A stretch of 64,000 nucleotides of DNA, taken from the NCBI GenBank assembly GCA_948567375.1, contig OX419762.1, forward strand, positions 10,298,001 through 10,362,000. The letters are read 5' to 3'. Below the pieces are notes generated by a model. The model ran no database searches. It saw nothing but the letters and a program-made list of their open reading frames with translations, and was not told the DNA's origin. Of this stretch, positions 23,011 through 33,329 are shown piece after piece; the stretch's first letter is position 1; each line of letters opens with the position of its first letter. The translations under genes and the position numbers were made by a program. Source of the DNA: Lunularia cruciata (Eukaryota > Streptophyta > Marchantiopsida > Lunulariales > Lunulariaceae).

Positions 23011-23286
23011 GGATAAATTGGCAAAAATTAACATTGTTTTGCATAGACAGACAGTCTACCGCACTCCAACGTAAAGACGTTGTCCAAGGGACGAACTCGC
23101 ATCAAAATAATATTTTGTATGCCAAGTTATGTCTGAATGACACGAGGGTGACAATTTGGCAAGAATTGACATTTTACCTGGACATACAATCTACCGCCCC
23201 AATCTAAAGAGGCTGTCCAAGGGACGAACTCACAGCAAAATAATATTTTTGTAGACCAAGCCATGTCTGAATGACACGAGAGTGAT
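23010..23286. repeat. Two tandem copies of a ~137-bp unit
   Basis: A unit at about 23010-23149 is repeated at 23150-23286. Both contain CAATCTACCG/CAGTCTACCG, GTCCAAGGGACGAACTC, AAAATAATATTTT and GTCTGAATGACACGAG in the same order. Divergence is moderate. Part of the first unit also occurs inverted at 23701-23751. Confidence 0.75.
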
Positions 23287-23618
23287 ATAGTAGTCAGATT
23301 AAACCTTTTATTAACAGGTTAACGATCTCGTTTACATGTATTTATGAAGTAAATAGTGGGACAGTGTAGAAGATAATTTTCTTTGTCGCTCTTCGATTGA
23401 TCTACCACTTGTTCAAGACATTTTCCATCCTTTTGTGGATTTGCACGATTTGCTATCTTTTCAAGGCGATCTCCTTTGATCGGGAGGTACAAAGCTATCT
23501 GTGTGTACGCTTCAATATCCCTAGAAGCCTAGATGCTAGTCTTAAACATTCCGCACTTTGCTGATGCCTCGTGGGCCCGGCGTTTTCTGGCCGTGCAACC
23601 AGAGTGAGCATAGTAGAC

Positions 23619-23666
23619 TTGAACATCTACATGGGCAAGTTGCAACTTGCCCATGTAGATGTTCAA
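23619..23666. repeat. Perfect 48-bp palindrome
   Basis: The sequence TTGAACATCTACATGGGCAA (23619-23638) continues to a centre between 23642 and 23643, and the complement then follows without a mismatch to 23666. The arms are 24 bp with no spacer. Outside these limits pairing fails at once (C opposite C). Confidence 0.95.
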
Positions 23667-23818
23667 CATGACTGCATGAACTTTATTGCTTTTTGTTCGT
23701 CGTCTTTACGTTGGAGTGCGGTAGACAGTCTGTCTATGCAAAAGAATGTCAACTCCATGCAGCATGGGAAAATATCCCGATGCATCCCATTGACCCTAAG
23801 TACCCTACAAAATCTCAT

Positions 23819-24235
23819 TGTCATGATATTTGTAACATCAAATCTAGTTTATTAAGATGCTCAAATGATAATTTTGGCGTTAATCTAATTATCTTTAAGT
23901 AGTTGATCAAATGGTATTTAGTGGTGGTTAGATATAGTATCAGGCATATTGATTGCACCATTGATTTACCGTTTGTATTGTCACATGTGCCACTAGGGTT
24001 GGAGTTTTGGTCGCTCTAGAGAGGATATACCTCCAAGAGCAATTCCAAGGAGCTCCTTTCTTCTATACGGAGCATTCAAACTCTTGGCTATGGTAGATAG
24101 CGGCCAGTGAGTGTCACATAGATTCATTCACTTAACATGTGTAGCTTGACAATGTGATCAAGGCTTGTTGGTAGTGTACATTGAATATAAGATATTTAGA
24201 TTTAATACCGGATATGAGCTATGAGAGATTGATTA
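23819..24235 (+). mobile_element. Family B 5' LTR (element B2)
   Basis: It starts TGTCATGATATTTG, aligning with the start of the B1 LTR (TGTATCATGCCATTTG), and follows it through the ACTCTTGGCTATGGTAGA block near 24084-24101 to an end near GATTATA at 24235. The shared TG start in two independent copies supports the LTR border. The inserted site is the unassigned sequence right of the palindrome. Confidence 0.6.
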
Positions 24236-26400
24236 TATAAAGAAGTGAAGGGGAAAATTAGGTGTAGAACAATGGAAATTAGTGATACCTCCAAACTTGG
24301 TGCGATCTATGGTACCTTTGATGTGAGTACTACTTGATTTGCAGTTAACACAATATTTGCAAATGTGTTAACATGCTGAGCAATTGTATGTGGATACATT
24401 GCCAAATTTGTGCTGAAGATTTGATGGATTTTGGACCAAAGGTAGTAAAGCGCTACCAAAAATGTAAGAGAATTGTGAAGTGGATGTTCAATTGCATTGA
24501 TACAAGAGTCAAAAATGAGGATATTTTGAACATGAGTCAAAGTATTTGAGGACTCCTGAATGACTCAAATTGGACCTAAGTGCAAAATAGTGGTCGTATC
24601 TAGGAACCCATCCCCTTGATTTGGAGGTCATTATCCACCCAATTTGAGGAATTGGTTCATTTGGTGGAGGATTTAGAGGTTGACCAAATGTAGCAAAAGT
24701 TTACAAAAGTTTGCAAAGTTTGATTAGCTAGATACATGGAGGCATCACTCTTCTGAATTCCAAAGTAGAGAGAGTTTTGGAGATCAATGTGAGTTGGAAA
24801 AGCTTATGGAGGTCTCAAAGTGAGTTCTGCTCTGATTGGAGAAGGTTCTAGAGGTCTCAAAGTTGCAACAAAGAAGGCCTTAAATTAGCATTTTGAGGCA
24901 TAGGACTACGGGCTAGAGAGGCTGCAAGTGCATGGATAGGCCGGCAAGCTAGCCTCACAAAATTGTGAATTAAGTGTTGCAATTTGGGCCTATGTGTAAC
25001 ATTGAGGTCAGATCTAAGAACCCATTTCCTTGAATTAGCGACTTGGATTTAGGAGAGCCACTATTTTGAATTCTTGAAGTAGAGAGAGTTTTGGAAATCA
25101 ACTTTAGTATAACCATAAGCCTCCATGACCATAAGCTTGTACTTATCGAGGTTGTGAAGTGAGTTAGGTCCAAGTTGGAGAAGGTTCCAAAGGTCTTAAA
25201 GTGGCAACAAAGAAGATTGTAATTTAGCATTTCATGGCATCAAGAGGCTACGAAGACCTAGAAGTGCCAACAAGCTAGCCTCACAAAATTGGAAATTGGA
25301 TGTTGCAAATTGAGCTTAGGTGCAACATTGAGGTTGAATATAGGAACCCATCTCTTCAAATTAGGAATCTAGAGGTTCACATCCACTCAATTGTAGGAAT
25401 TTACTTCATTTAGTGCAGGATTTAAAGATCTACTATATGTAATATAGGTCTGTCAAAAGTGGCAAAAGTTTGATTGCCTAGATTTGGGTGTGCCACTCTT
25501 TTAAATTCCCAAAGTAGGGAGGGTTTTGGAGATCAACATGAGTTAGAGAGGCTTTTGGTGGTCTTGAAGTGAGTTGGGCATAAGTTAGACAAGGTTCTAG
25601 AGGTCTCAAAGTGGCAACAAGAAGGCTTCAAATTAGCATTTTCAGGTATCAAGGCATAGGACTATGGGCTAGAGAGTCTACAAGGTCTAGAAGGGCCAAC
25701 AAGCTTGTGGTGTGATGCTAGCCAATTTAGTAGTTATTTTGGGCAAAATCAACCCACCCCTTAATAGTATACGTAGTAGGGTTTAAACCTCATATCTCTT
25801 TTCCTAAACTTGTGCCTTAGTCAACTAGTCCACCTTCACTTGTTGTCTTAAGGACTAGTGGACTCATATTTATGCTTGTGTAGCTTTGGCTAGGAGAGGA
25901 AAATTGATCCCATCCTTGGTTATCTCAATAGTGTAAGAATAGAAAAACACTCTTATTACATCAAATGCCAAATGGTGATAGAGTTAGTGTGATTGAATTT
26001 GTGAGATAGAGGGTTATCATTTGCACTTCTTGTGGACCTCCTCCTAATTCTCTATTCTTGTTTGTGTCAAGTGCCCTGATATTTAGGGTGCTATTGCTCT
26101 AGTGTGCTCTTGCTAGTCAGGCTAGAGTGAGACCTATAGATTATGAGAGTGGATGTTATGATTTCAAGTTACAAGTTGCTCTTTCCTCTAGTATAATTAT
26201 CACGGTTAGAGGTGCTTAGAAAACATTAATCGTGGTTTTTGGTGGCACATTGTAATTACGGTTATGGTTTGGAGTACATTGTCAAGATGGAACTTTTTTG
26301 AATATCAAAGAGGTATTTTTGCTCCATTAAAGATTGGGTTTACATGGAGTAGCACTTGATATCAACCAATATCTTAGTTCCCAATGAAGAAGAAGATTAA
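24236..26400 (+). mobile_element. Family B leader (element B2)
   Basis: This region corresponds to 5083-6990 of B1. It consists of diverged direct repeats: phrases such as GAGAGAGTTTTGGA, AGGTTCTAGAGGTCTCAAAGT and AACAAGCTAGCCTCACAAAATTG recur near 24770-24970, 25085-25290 and 25510-25700, giving a period of about 350-420 bp. No protein domain is visible. Confidence 0.5.
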
Positions 26401-26881
26401 TTCCAATTTGGAGTTTGATACAAGAGCTAATCTAGTTGAGAATGCACATTGTGTGCCCACACTATTATTATGGTGGGACATGGACAAGATTTATGGGGCT
26501 TCCAAAGGTCCCAAATGCTACTCTAGTATAATGAGTACCATTGAGTTGGATGATTTCATTTAGTAGTTTGATAGTTGGTGTGATCTGAACCAAATGTAGA
26601 ACTTGATTTTGTTCATACCATTTGAGTGCTTGGAGGGTTTAATATAGATGATTACCACAAGTTTAAGAGACTCACTTGGAGGAGATCAAGCTATGTGGAC
26701 AATATTGGTCTCCAACCTATATTTCCATCACTTCAAGGTTGGTTTCCAAAGGTAGAATGGCAATACCAATGAGGTCTAGCTCTAGTAGCATTTGTGTATC
26801 TAATGGATGTGCACTAGCTAGAGATGGTACTACTACAAATAGAGGTACTTTTATAGGAGGTGGTGCAGTAGTGGGGTTTTT
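26400..26881 (+). pseudogene. gag: Family B Gag, 5' part (element B2)
   Basis: It aligns with B1 at 6900-7390, including the conserved phrase around 26590-26710 and the Gly/Ser segment near 26760-26880. The frame is broken by stops. The giant LTR C1 interrupts it at 26881/26882; Gag continues at 30664, and the uninterrupted B1 sequence at 7385-7405 shows the original join. Confidence 0.65.
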
Positions 26882-27311
26882 GTGGTACCCACATTTTTAT
26901 TTTAAAGTTTTCATCCTATTTGTAAGAAGAAGTGTACAAACAAAGTCGTATTCAGCCTATATTGCATTGGAAGGTCAAGAATAGTGTCTTTAGGTTGTAA
27001 CCCAAAGTAAAGTGACTTTGTTTCAGAAACAAAGTACTTGAGTTGGTCCTTCTAGCATTCAACCTGATGTAATGAAACTTTTTCTCAGGGTGCTCAACCC
27101 AAGGCAAGAACAATGTAACAACTTTCCTTCAGGGTTGACAATTTAAGAAGATACCGCACACAAAGAAACGGCATGCCTATGAGTAGGGGAAATTGATGTT
27201 GATAGAAGAAGAGCATGCAAAAGGTGTGATTTCTTGGTAGAAGCTCAAAGTGAAGAGAGACTGAGAGAACACGTCACTATAAGATTTGAGGTTGAGACAA
27301 AGTAAAGAATA

Positions 27312-29869
27312 ATGACAAGTAACTTCCCATTTCCATTACAAAGTTGTCTTGAGGGAGATCGTAGAAAAGGGATTGTAGTAAGAGACGCCTTTTTGCATCA
27401 AGAGGAAGTCAAGATCATCAGCCTAGGAATTGGGAGGAAGAGTTTTCATAAACCCAAAGTAGAGGAGAGTAAGATGTGAGGAGGAAAGAAGAACTTGGAA
27501 TTTGCAGTGAGAAACCATGCTATTTAGAGGTTAGATTTGATTGCCAAGATCAAAGTCTTGAGAAGGCTTTGGATCACGTTCTGGCATGGAACTAGAACCT
27601 TGCTTTTATAGGTTTCATGACCGAGATAATAGAGAGTAAGTGTCTGGAGGGACCCAAGGAGGAAAAGAAGAGAGGAAATCTGGCTCGTTGGACAGAGTTG
27701 GATTGGAGGTTAGTACTTGGAAGAGAGGCTGGTGAGGAGCAGGAAGCCACATTCTTGGGGAAAGGAGAGGTAGCCAAAGAAACCAAGGAAGTGAGAGATG
27801 CCTTTTCTTCAAAATGCACAAAGAATGGATAAAAGATCAAGAGTTATAAGGACCCTATGAGGAGAGGCATTATAGGAGCAATGATGGCCATTTTCAAGCC
27901 GGAGAAAACCACTTATGTGATGAAACACCAAGCGGTGTTTTTCCATAAGATGTTTGCAAGGAAACCCATCAATTAGGCAAAGTGCTTTTATCAGTGCATG
28001 AGATAGATGGTATGGAATTTATTGGATAAGATGCCTCCTCACTACATTGTGCCATTTGCAGCCCATTTTTACTTGGGATTGAACCTATTGAATGCGGTTG
28101 AACGACAAAAGGTGGTGTCACACTTCCATCCCGACTTGAGGAGAGATGCTGATCCGGATGAGCAATAGTACATTCTCCAGATTATAAGCAATGATGAGTA
28201 CTATGCATAGACATGGCAGAGTGTGCAATTGGCGGTGATTGCTCTAAAGCCAAAGAAGAGGAGTGGTAGTTGCAAGACCACGGAAGACTAGGAAGTTAAA
28301 CCCAAAGAAGGGCATGGTAGTAATAGAGGCGTTAGAGGAGAAATCAAAAGGTGAGGCCGAGTCTCTCCAAGTCAGAGGACTTGGAGAGAGAAGAAGAACC
28401 CAAACTCACATTGCAGAGTGGTGAATCGAGCAGCAAGAGCAAGGACAAGGTGGAGATGCAATTGGTACTAGAGGGAGAAGAGGAAAGGCCAAAGATTGCA
28501 GATGAAGATAACCAGAAAGAAGAAGATGAAGTTCTAGAGAAATCGGAGAAGAAGGTTATCATTCAAAAAGGACTCAAATTCAAAAGAAGTGTGACGCATG
28601 TGGGGGGACAAGTTGAAGCAAGGAAATAGAAGGTGAGAGTTTAGAGAGTGAGAGATCAATTCCAAATCAGACGACTCCGACTGACGAGGAGAATGTCAAG
28701 CAAAGAAGAGAAGAAGGATGAGGAAAACCCACAAGAAGAAGAGAACCAAACTGGAGGGATGGAGTATCTGCGGGAGATTGTCTTCCTATTGCTGATGAAG
28801 ATGGAGAAGAAGAAGAAAGAGATGCAACCAAGTAATCCGGAGGTAAAGACTGCATTGCAAGTGCTAGAGCGATTAGAAGTAGAAAACTTAGAGTTGAAGG
28901 AGAGTATAAACCAAGGAGAGGAGGAAAGGGAGATACTATGTGTAGATGTAGCTGTACAGATCAGATAATTGAAAACATGAAGAGAGAAAAGGGAAGTAGA
29001 GATAGCACAATAAAGCAAAATGTCATAGACATGGAAAGAAAGATAGCTGAGTTTGAAATCTTGAAGCAATAGTTTGCTAATTCTTGAGTAGAAGTCATCC
29101 ATGCCATAGTGAGATTAGCAAAGAAGGAGCAAGAACTTGATCTGTAATGCAAAGTGTAGAAGAGAAGATGCAACTTTGGCAGAGAGAGTTAACAGTGCGG
29201 TATAGAGAAGAAGAAAGATTGCGGGAACTAATTTGTAATCTAGAAGAGAAGATAGTGCAAAAAGAGAGGGAGAGAGAAAAGGTCAAGTTTGAGACAGAAT
29301 TGGCAATGTACCAAGAAGACTGGCAAGCGGATAGGGAACATGAGAGAAGGATAAAGCTTGAGCCATTGAAGGAGATTGTAGAGAAGATGAATGCAATGTT
29401 GAGTACTAAAGCCAGTACAAGAATTGAAGAAATGAGGTTGCACAAGTTAAGGTTGTTGGTGTAGGAGACAAGGAGACAAAATGCTAAGGATAAGGACTTG
29501 AACACATTACTAATTAGTCTCATGACTTGTATGGATAGGAAGATATTAAAGGTGGAAGACAATATCACAATTAGATTAGACTTAATTAAGTTAGGAGTGC
29601 ATAAACTTTGGAATGATGTAAGAATGGAACCCAAAGTAAAAGAAGTAGGAGTACAAGTGTCTTTGGAGTTGACATTGGAGACATTAGAGAAAGATGGGTT
29701 GCAGGAAGAAGATGTATATAGATTGTCTATGAGTTTAATTGCAGATCAGGAAGAAGGGGTGTTAGAATTGGTAGAAGAATTGGTAGTTGGTAGACCCAAG
29801 GATAGAGCAATTTGTGAAGTTACTTTGGGATTGGAAGAGGAAGTAGAGGTAGACATAGGATCAGAATAG
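27312..29869 (+). pseudogene. LTR-encoded coiled-coil protein (copy C1), ~850 codons with stops
   Basis: From ATG at 27312 (MTSNFPFPLQ) to the stop after VDIGSE at 29869, one protein can be followed through several stops and frameshifts. An N-terminal globular part (to about residue 280) contains TTYVMKHQAVFFHKMF and MPPHYIVPFAAHFYLGLNLL. A Glu/Lys-rich middle follows (28350-28700), then a long coiled coil (28690-29460, many ELxxLEE-type heptads), and finally a conserved C-terminal block (29498-29869) with LKVEDNITIRLDLIKL and SLELTLETLEK. No membrane segment, zinc finger or protease motif is seen. Copy C2 has the same start, stop, length and order. It lies in U3, upstream of the LTR promoter. 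Function is unknown; a Gag-like, Env-position or regulatory accessory protein are all possible. Confidence 0.75.
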
Positions 29870-29990
29870 TAACAAATTTAAGGTTTTGAAGGGCAGATAT
29901 GAAGCAATGCGTTGTCATTTTGGATTTGCAGGTTGTTAAAGGTAGTTAGGAAGTAGTTTAAGGAGTTAGATAATTTTCAAGTGTTTTGCC

Positions 29991-30000
29991 TATTTAAAGG
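29991..30000 (+). promoter_or_regulatory. TATA-like box of the family E LTR (C1)
   Basis: TATTTAAAGG is conserved at the same place in copies C3 (38470-38479, minus), C5 (59472-59480, minus) and C6 (48249-48257, minus); C2 has a decayed CATTTAAGAG at 44569. The distance to the LTR end is 668-679 bp in C1, C3, C5 and C6. It probably marks the start of R, placing the reading frame in U3. Confidence 0.6.
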
Positions 30001-30663
30001 AGGAATTTGCAGTGTGTTGTTGTTCAGTACTCATTATTTCTAAAGATAGATAAAGAAAAGTGCTGATTTTAGTGCTCGTTGTTTGAGCTTAATTACGAGT
30101 ATCAACTCTATGTGTGTGTTTGTGAGTGTTGAGAGAATTTTGAAGTGCAAGTTAGTGTGTTTGTTGGATGTTGGATTCTACAACCTTGATCTTCATTATG
30201 TGTATGTGATCTTGGGTGAAGTGCAATCAGAGCAATGCCTTGACAGATCTGAAAGGAATTGTAGTGTTGGTAGTATTTTGCATTGTGAGTGTAGTGCTGA
30301 GTTGATGTGAAGCAATTTCTATCAAGGAAGTTGTGCCTTCAGTGGAGGGGTGGAACACAATTCTTAGGCAAAGTCATTTTGCAATGAATTGTTGTTTTTG
30401 GGAGAGACTGAATCATCACAATCAAGATTGTTTGGAAAGATTTGAGGGAGTTGTGATTAAGAGTGACATTTTTGTGTGACAAGATTGCGAGTCAGTGCTT
30501 GTTACTCTCTTTTGGTTCCTACATGAGAGATTAAAGTTGCAACCAAGAAGAATTGAGATTGTTACTTTTTGCTTTGTATTTGATCATTTTTTACCAATAT
30601 CTCTGCAAGAACAAACTTTACTTACTTGATTACCACAATAGTGATATTTGCCGGGTTGTCACA

Positions 30664-31960
30664 AGTTTATCCCATGGTGGAGTTCTTTCTAATCCTTGAG
30701 GCAAAACTACCAAAGAGTATGGATGGACAAGCTAAAGGGCTCCTTGTGGTGGAGTTCTTTTAATGCTTGAGGTACAACTACCAAAGAGTGTGGATAAACA
30801 AGTTGAAAGGCTTGTAGGAGTTCCAATGGAAGGCTAGAGAGAGCCTACATAAGGTATAAACCTGCATGAGATATTTGATCAATTACACTCATGGAGTTAT
30901 TGAGGCATAGGCTATCCAATTTTGGTGTAGGATATTGGATAAAGGGTTGCAATATAAAGTATGTAATAATACATTGTTATAGCCTACTTCACCAACTGTG
31001 GTGGTGATGTTTGATTTGGCAAAGCCCATTGAACTCAATATGATGGAGGAGAGAGTGGTGACATTTAAATTTAGTTAGGAGATCTCATCTACCACCATTA
31101 TTTCTTCCAGAGTGCAACATATTGCACCAAATCATGTTGGCTTTCATGGATAGAGTGGACTGCTCCAATCTCATAGAGCAAGTGGAAAGCCTAGTGCACA
31201 TAGATCTTTACTCTCTATTTTGGTCAACAATAGCCAATGAGTAGTGGTGTTGCTTGGTTGACTTGTGTTGGACTTCACCATTAGAGAGAGTTCATCCAAA
31301 GTAGTGGGCATGATATTACAAGAGCACCTTAACTACCCAGAGGCAATGTGATCATTGCCACAAATTTGGTCATACTATTGACCAATGCTTTTGACTTACA
31401 CTTGAAATGGAATGGTAGAAATATTATTGTAAGACCACAAATCATGGATGACAAGTTAGTGGAGATGGAGGTAGAGGATCCATTTGGTAGGGGTGGAGCA
31501 TGTGGTTTAATTCAATTCAATGTGCAAAACCTTACCAGCCCTTGACATATGAATAAGTGTGCTTGTCCTTTACGGGATGATACAAAAATTCATACAGGTG
31601 TTATATGGCTACTACTCTTGCTTTTGATACAACCATGTCTACTTAGAGTGACCACTTGGAACATAGATTGGCTAGGGTGGCTATAGCTTAGAGGAGATTA
31701 AATTCAAGTTTTGGGACTTCTAGCTTTTATGTTGATGATAGAGATATCTTTGACTTCATGTGTAGGTTAGCACAAGTATATGGATCCACCACAATGACTA
31801 CGAATGCAATATTACTCTTGGAGGATCAATGTAGTCGGACCCATGAGGACAAGAAGCTAGTAGAAAGGATAAACTTCCCTAGTATTTCACACTTTTTGAG
31901 GTGCTATAGACTACATCCATTGCTCCTAAATATCCTAGTGCATATGTGGTAGGTAGAGTT
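30664..31960 (+). pseudogene. gag: Family B Gag, 3' part with zinc knuckle, and start of the protease linker (element B2)
   Basis: This continues Gag after the C1 LTR and aligns with B1 7395-8400. A complete CCHC knuckle lies at 31347-31388 (CDHCHKFGHTIDQC, spacing x2-x4-x4); the first knuckle near 31258 is lost. Downstream, the linker keeps the phrase DRDIFDFMCRLAQV near 31739-31780, matching B1 at 8284-8322. The alignment ends at about 31960, so protease and pol of B2 are missing. Confidence 0.65.
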
Positions 31961-32174
31961 GGAATGCAACATGGATTTAATAGCACACTAACACTAAAAT
32001 TGTAGTATTTCATTAAGAACCCATTCATGCTCACAAAGATATTGTCAAAACTATCATATAGTAGTTCTTTATTGTCACATCTTTAACCTCTCAAGCCAAA
32101 ATCCATTCCTTGAAGAGGGTAATGTCACCATAGGAAGTGATCAAAGAAAATAATAAATTAAAACATCATTGTGA
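31960..32174 (-). mobile_element. Possible family E LTR end fragment
   Basis: The stretch around 32010-32100, with a phrase TAGTTCTTTATTGTCACATCTTTAACCTCTCAAG split by small gaps, resembles the minus-strand ends of family E LTRs (compare 37860-37945). The match is short and diverged. It is offered only because it sits between two elements and has no other explanation. Confidence 0.3.
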
Positions 32175-32790
32175 AAATATACATTGCTAAAAACATACCT
32201 TTCAACATCATAAATTTTAAATCAGAACTCATATAGAAAGTCACACATGAACTCCAAAGATCCACAATACTCAATCATTGACAACTTGAATCAAGTTTCA
32301 AATCTGAACATTCAACTTAATAATCTACCAACAACAAACCATGATTATATTTTCAAGCCATATCCACTCTAGCTAAGTGAATTGAGGTGACAATTGCCAG
32401 CCTCTATCCACCATAGCCAAGAGCTTGAAGGCTCAACATACAATAAGTGAGCTCTTTGGAGCCACACTTCAAGGAATACCTCTTTGAAGTGGCCAAGAAT
32501 CTAGCCTTAACGGTGCATTTCAAAGCCCAATTGATGGGGCAAAGGGTGTAACTAACAATGCAGTCAATTACCCTAATATAGTAAATAGCCACTACCAAGC
32601 AACCCATGAATATCTATTGATAAAATTGTGACTACCAAGATACCAAGATCTTAGCAAACTTGCTTAGGCACTACAAATGTTGTGATAGTTATAGTGCAAA
32701 TATATATGCTACACAACATACATTATTATCAAAATCATACACTACAAAAGCACAACTCATATAAAAGTTCACATGTGAACTCCAAAGACA
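32175..32790 (-). mobile_element. Family B 3' LTR with flanking R1 repeats (element B4)
   Basis: The LTR body (about 32266-32691, minus) matches 4630-5082. On both sides lies a copy of the ~95-bp R1 segment (32175-32265 and 32692-32790), each with a phrase TTTGGAGTTCAnATGTG on the minus strand. The same R1-LTR-R1 order occurs in B3. The LTR includes the family landmark CTTGGCTATGGTGGA. Confidence 0.55.
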
Positions 32791-33200
32791 CACAATTGCA
32801 CCCTAATTGATGGTTAGGTCCCTTTAATTCCAAATAGTTATGGTGAATAAAGATCAAGAAGTCAAGTACTATCAAGCCTCATTGTCAGTAAAATCTTTAT
32901 CCCATAAAGAGTGAACTAACTATAGTGTCAAGAACATCAAGGATATAGCCATTACTCTTGAGGAACCACCATGAGGAGAGAGGTTAAGCATGCCATATAT
33001 TATCCTCTCAAGTAGCTATCATATACCAATATAATAGTAGCTCCACTTGAAGAGCCACATAATATACACTTCAAGCTTGCATGTATAATTGCCAAGCTTG
33101 GGTACATTGTGCCATCAATTTTTTGGGAGGTGGCATGGTGCACAATTGTGCACATGATCCTTCCAAAAAAACCATCATATCTTTCCAACATAAGGACTCA
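32791..33200 (-). pseudogene. PHD finger region of family B element B4
   Basis: The frame from 33191 (MLERYDGFFGRIMCTIVHHA) leads into the PHD finger at about 33070-32945. CILCGSSSGA keeps the first two cysteines, including the second one missing in B1. VYDSYLRG has both cysteines of the next pair changed to Tyr; a stop replaces the Trp before the His, and the His is Tyr; the following Cys and the last Cys remain. All these losses are consistent with C-to-T or G-to-A changes. This copy independently confirms the finger's layout. Confidence 0.65.
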
Positions 33201-33277
33201 AGAAGGCAAAACTTGCATACACTCAAGATAATGTAACATATAGTCATTAGTGTAGTCTATTGGAGATAAATAAATAA

Positions 33278-33281
<4 letters not shown>

Positions 33282-33320
<39 letters not shown>
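33282..33320. repeat. (TA)n microsatellite preceded by (TAAA)n
   Basis: About 39 bp of alternating TA follow a short AAATAAATAAATAAAT tract at 33266-33281. It lies inside the minus-strand element B4, between the PHD region and the integrase. Confidence 0.95.
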
Positions 33321-33324
<4 letters not shown>

Positions 33325-33329
33325 GGATA

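Larger units (their letters stand above)
26882..30663 (+). mobile_element. Family E giant solo LTR, copy C1 (3782 bp)
   Basis: It starts TGTGGTACCCACATTTTT and ends GGGTTGTCACA. It sits inside element B2; comparison with B1 shows that the host sequence is interrupted exactly here. The flanks GTTTT and GTTTA (allowing one base of end ambiguity) give a 4-of-5 target duplication. No gag or pol accompanies it, so it is a solo LTR. It carries the LTR reading frame at 27312-29869 and the TATA-like TATTTAAAGG at 29991-30000, 672 bp before the LTR end. Other copies: 40782-45245, 37800-39576 with 45246-46252, 47580-51290, 58812-62560 and 62807 onward. Confidence 0.9.

Noticed and set aside
28656-29102. 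148-codon open frame on the minus strand
   Set aside because: It is antisense to the Glu/Lys-rich coiled-coil region of the LTR protein. Its Ser/Leu/Phe-rich composition is what the complement of such codons gives.
29095-29634. 179-codon open frame on the minus strand
   Set aside because: It is the complement of the coiled coil and C-terminal block of the LTR protein; hydrophobic low-complexity content and no conservation as a protein in other copies.
26882-30663. Family E unit as a stand-alone non-autonomous element instead of an LTR
   Set aside because: The same unit is preceded by integrase and a polypurine tract at 40782 and followed by a primer site and gag at 58811, which are the positions of 3' and 5' LTRs.
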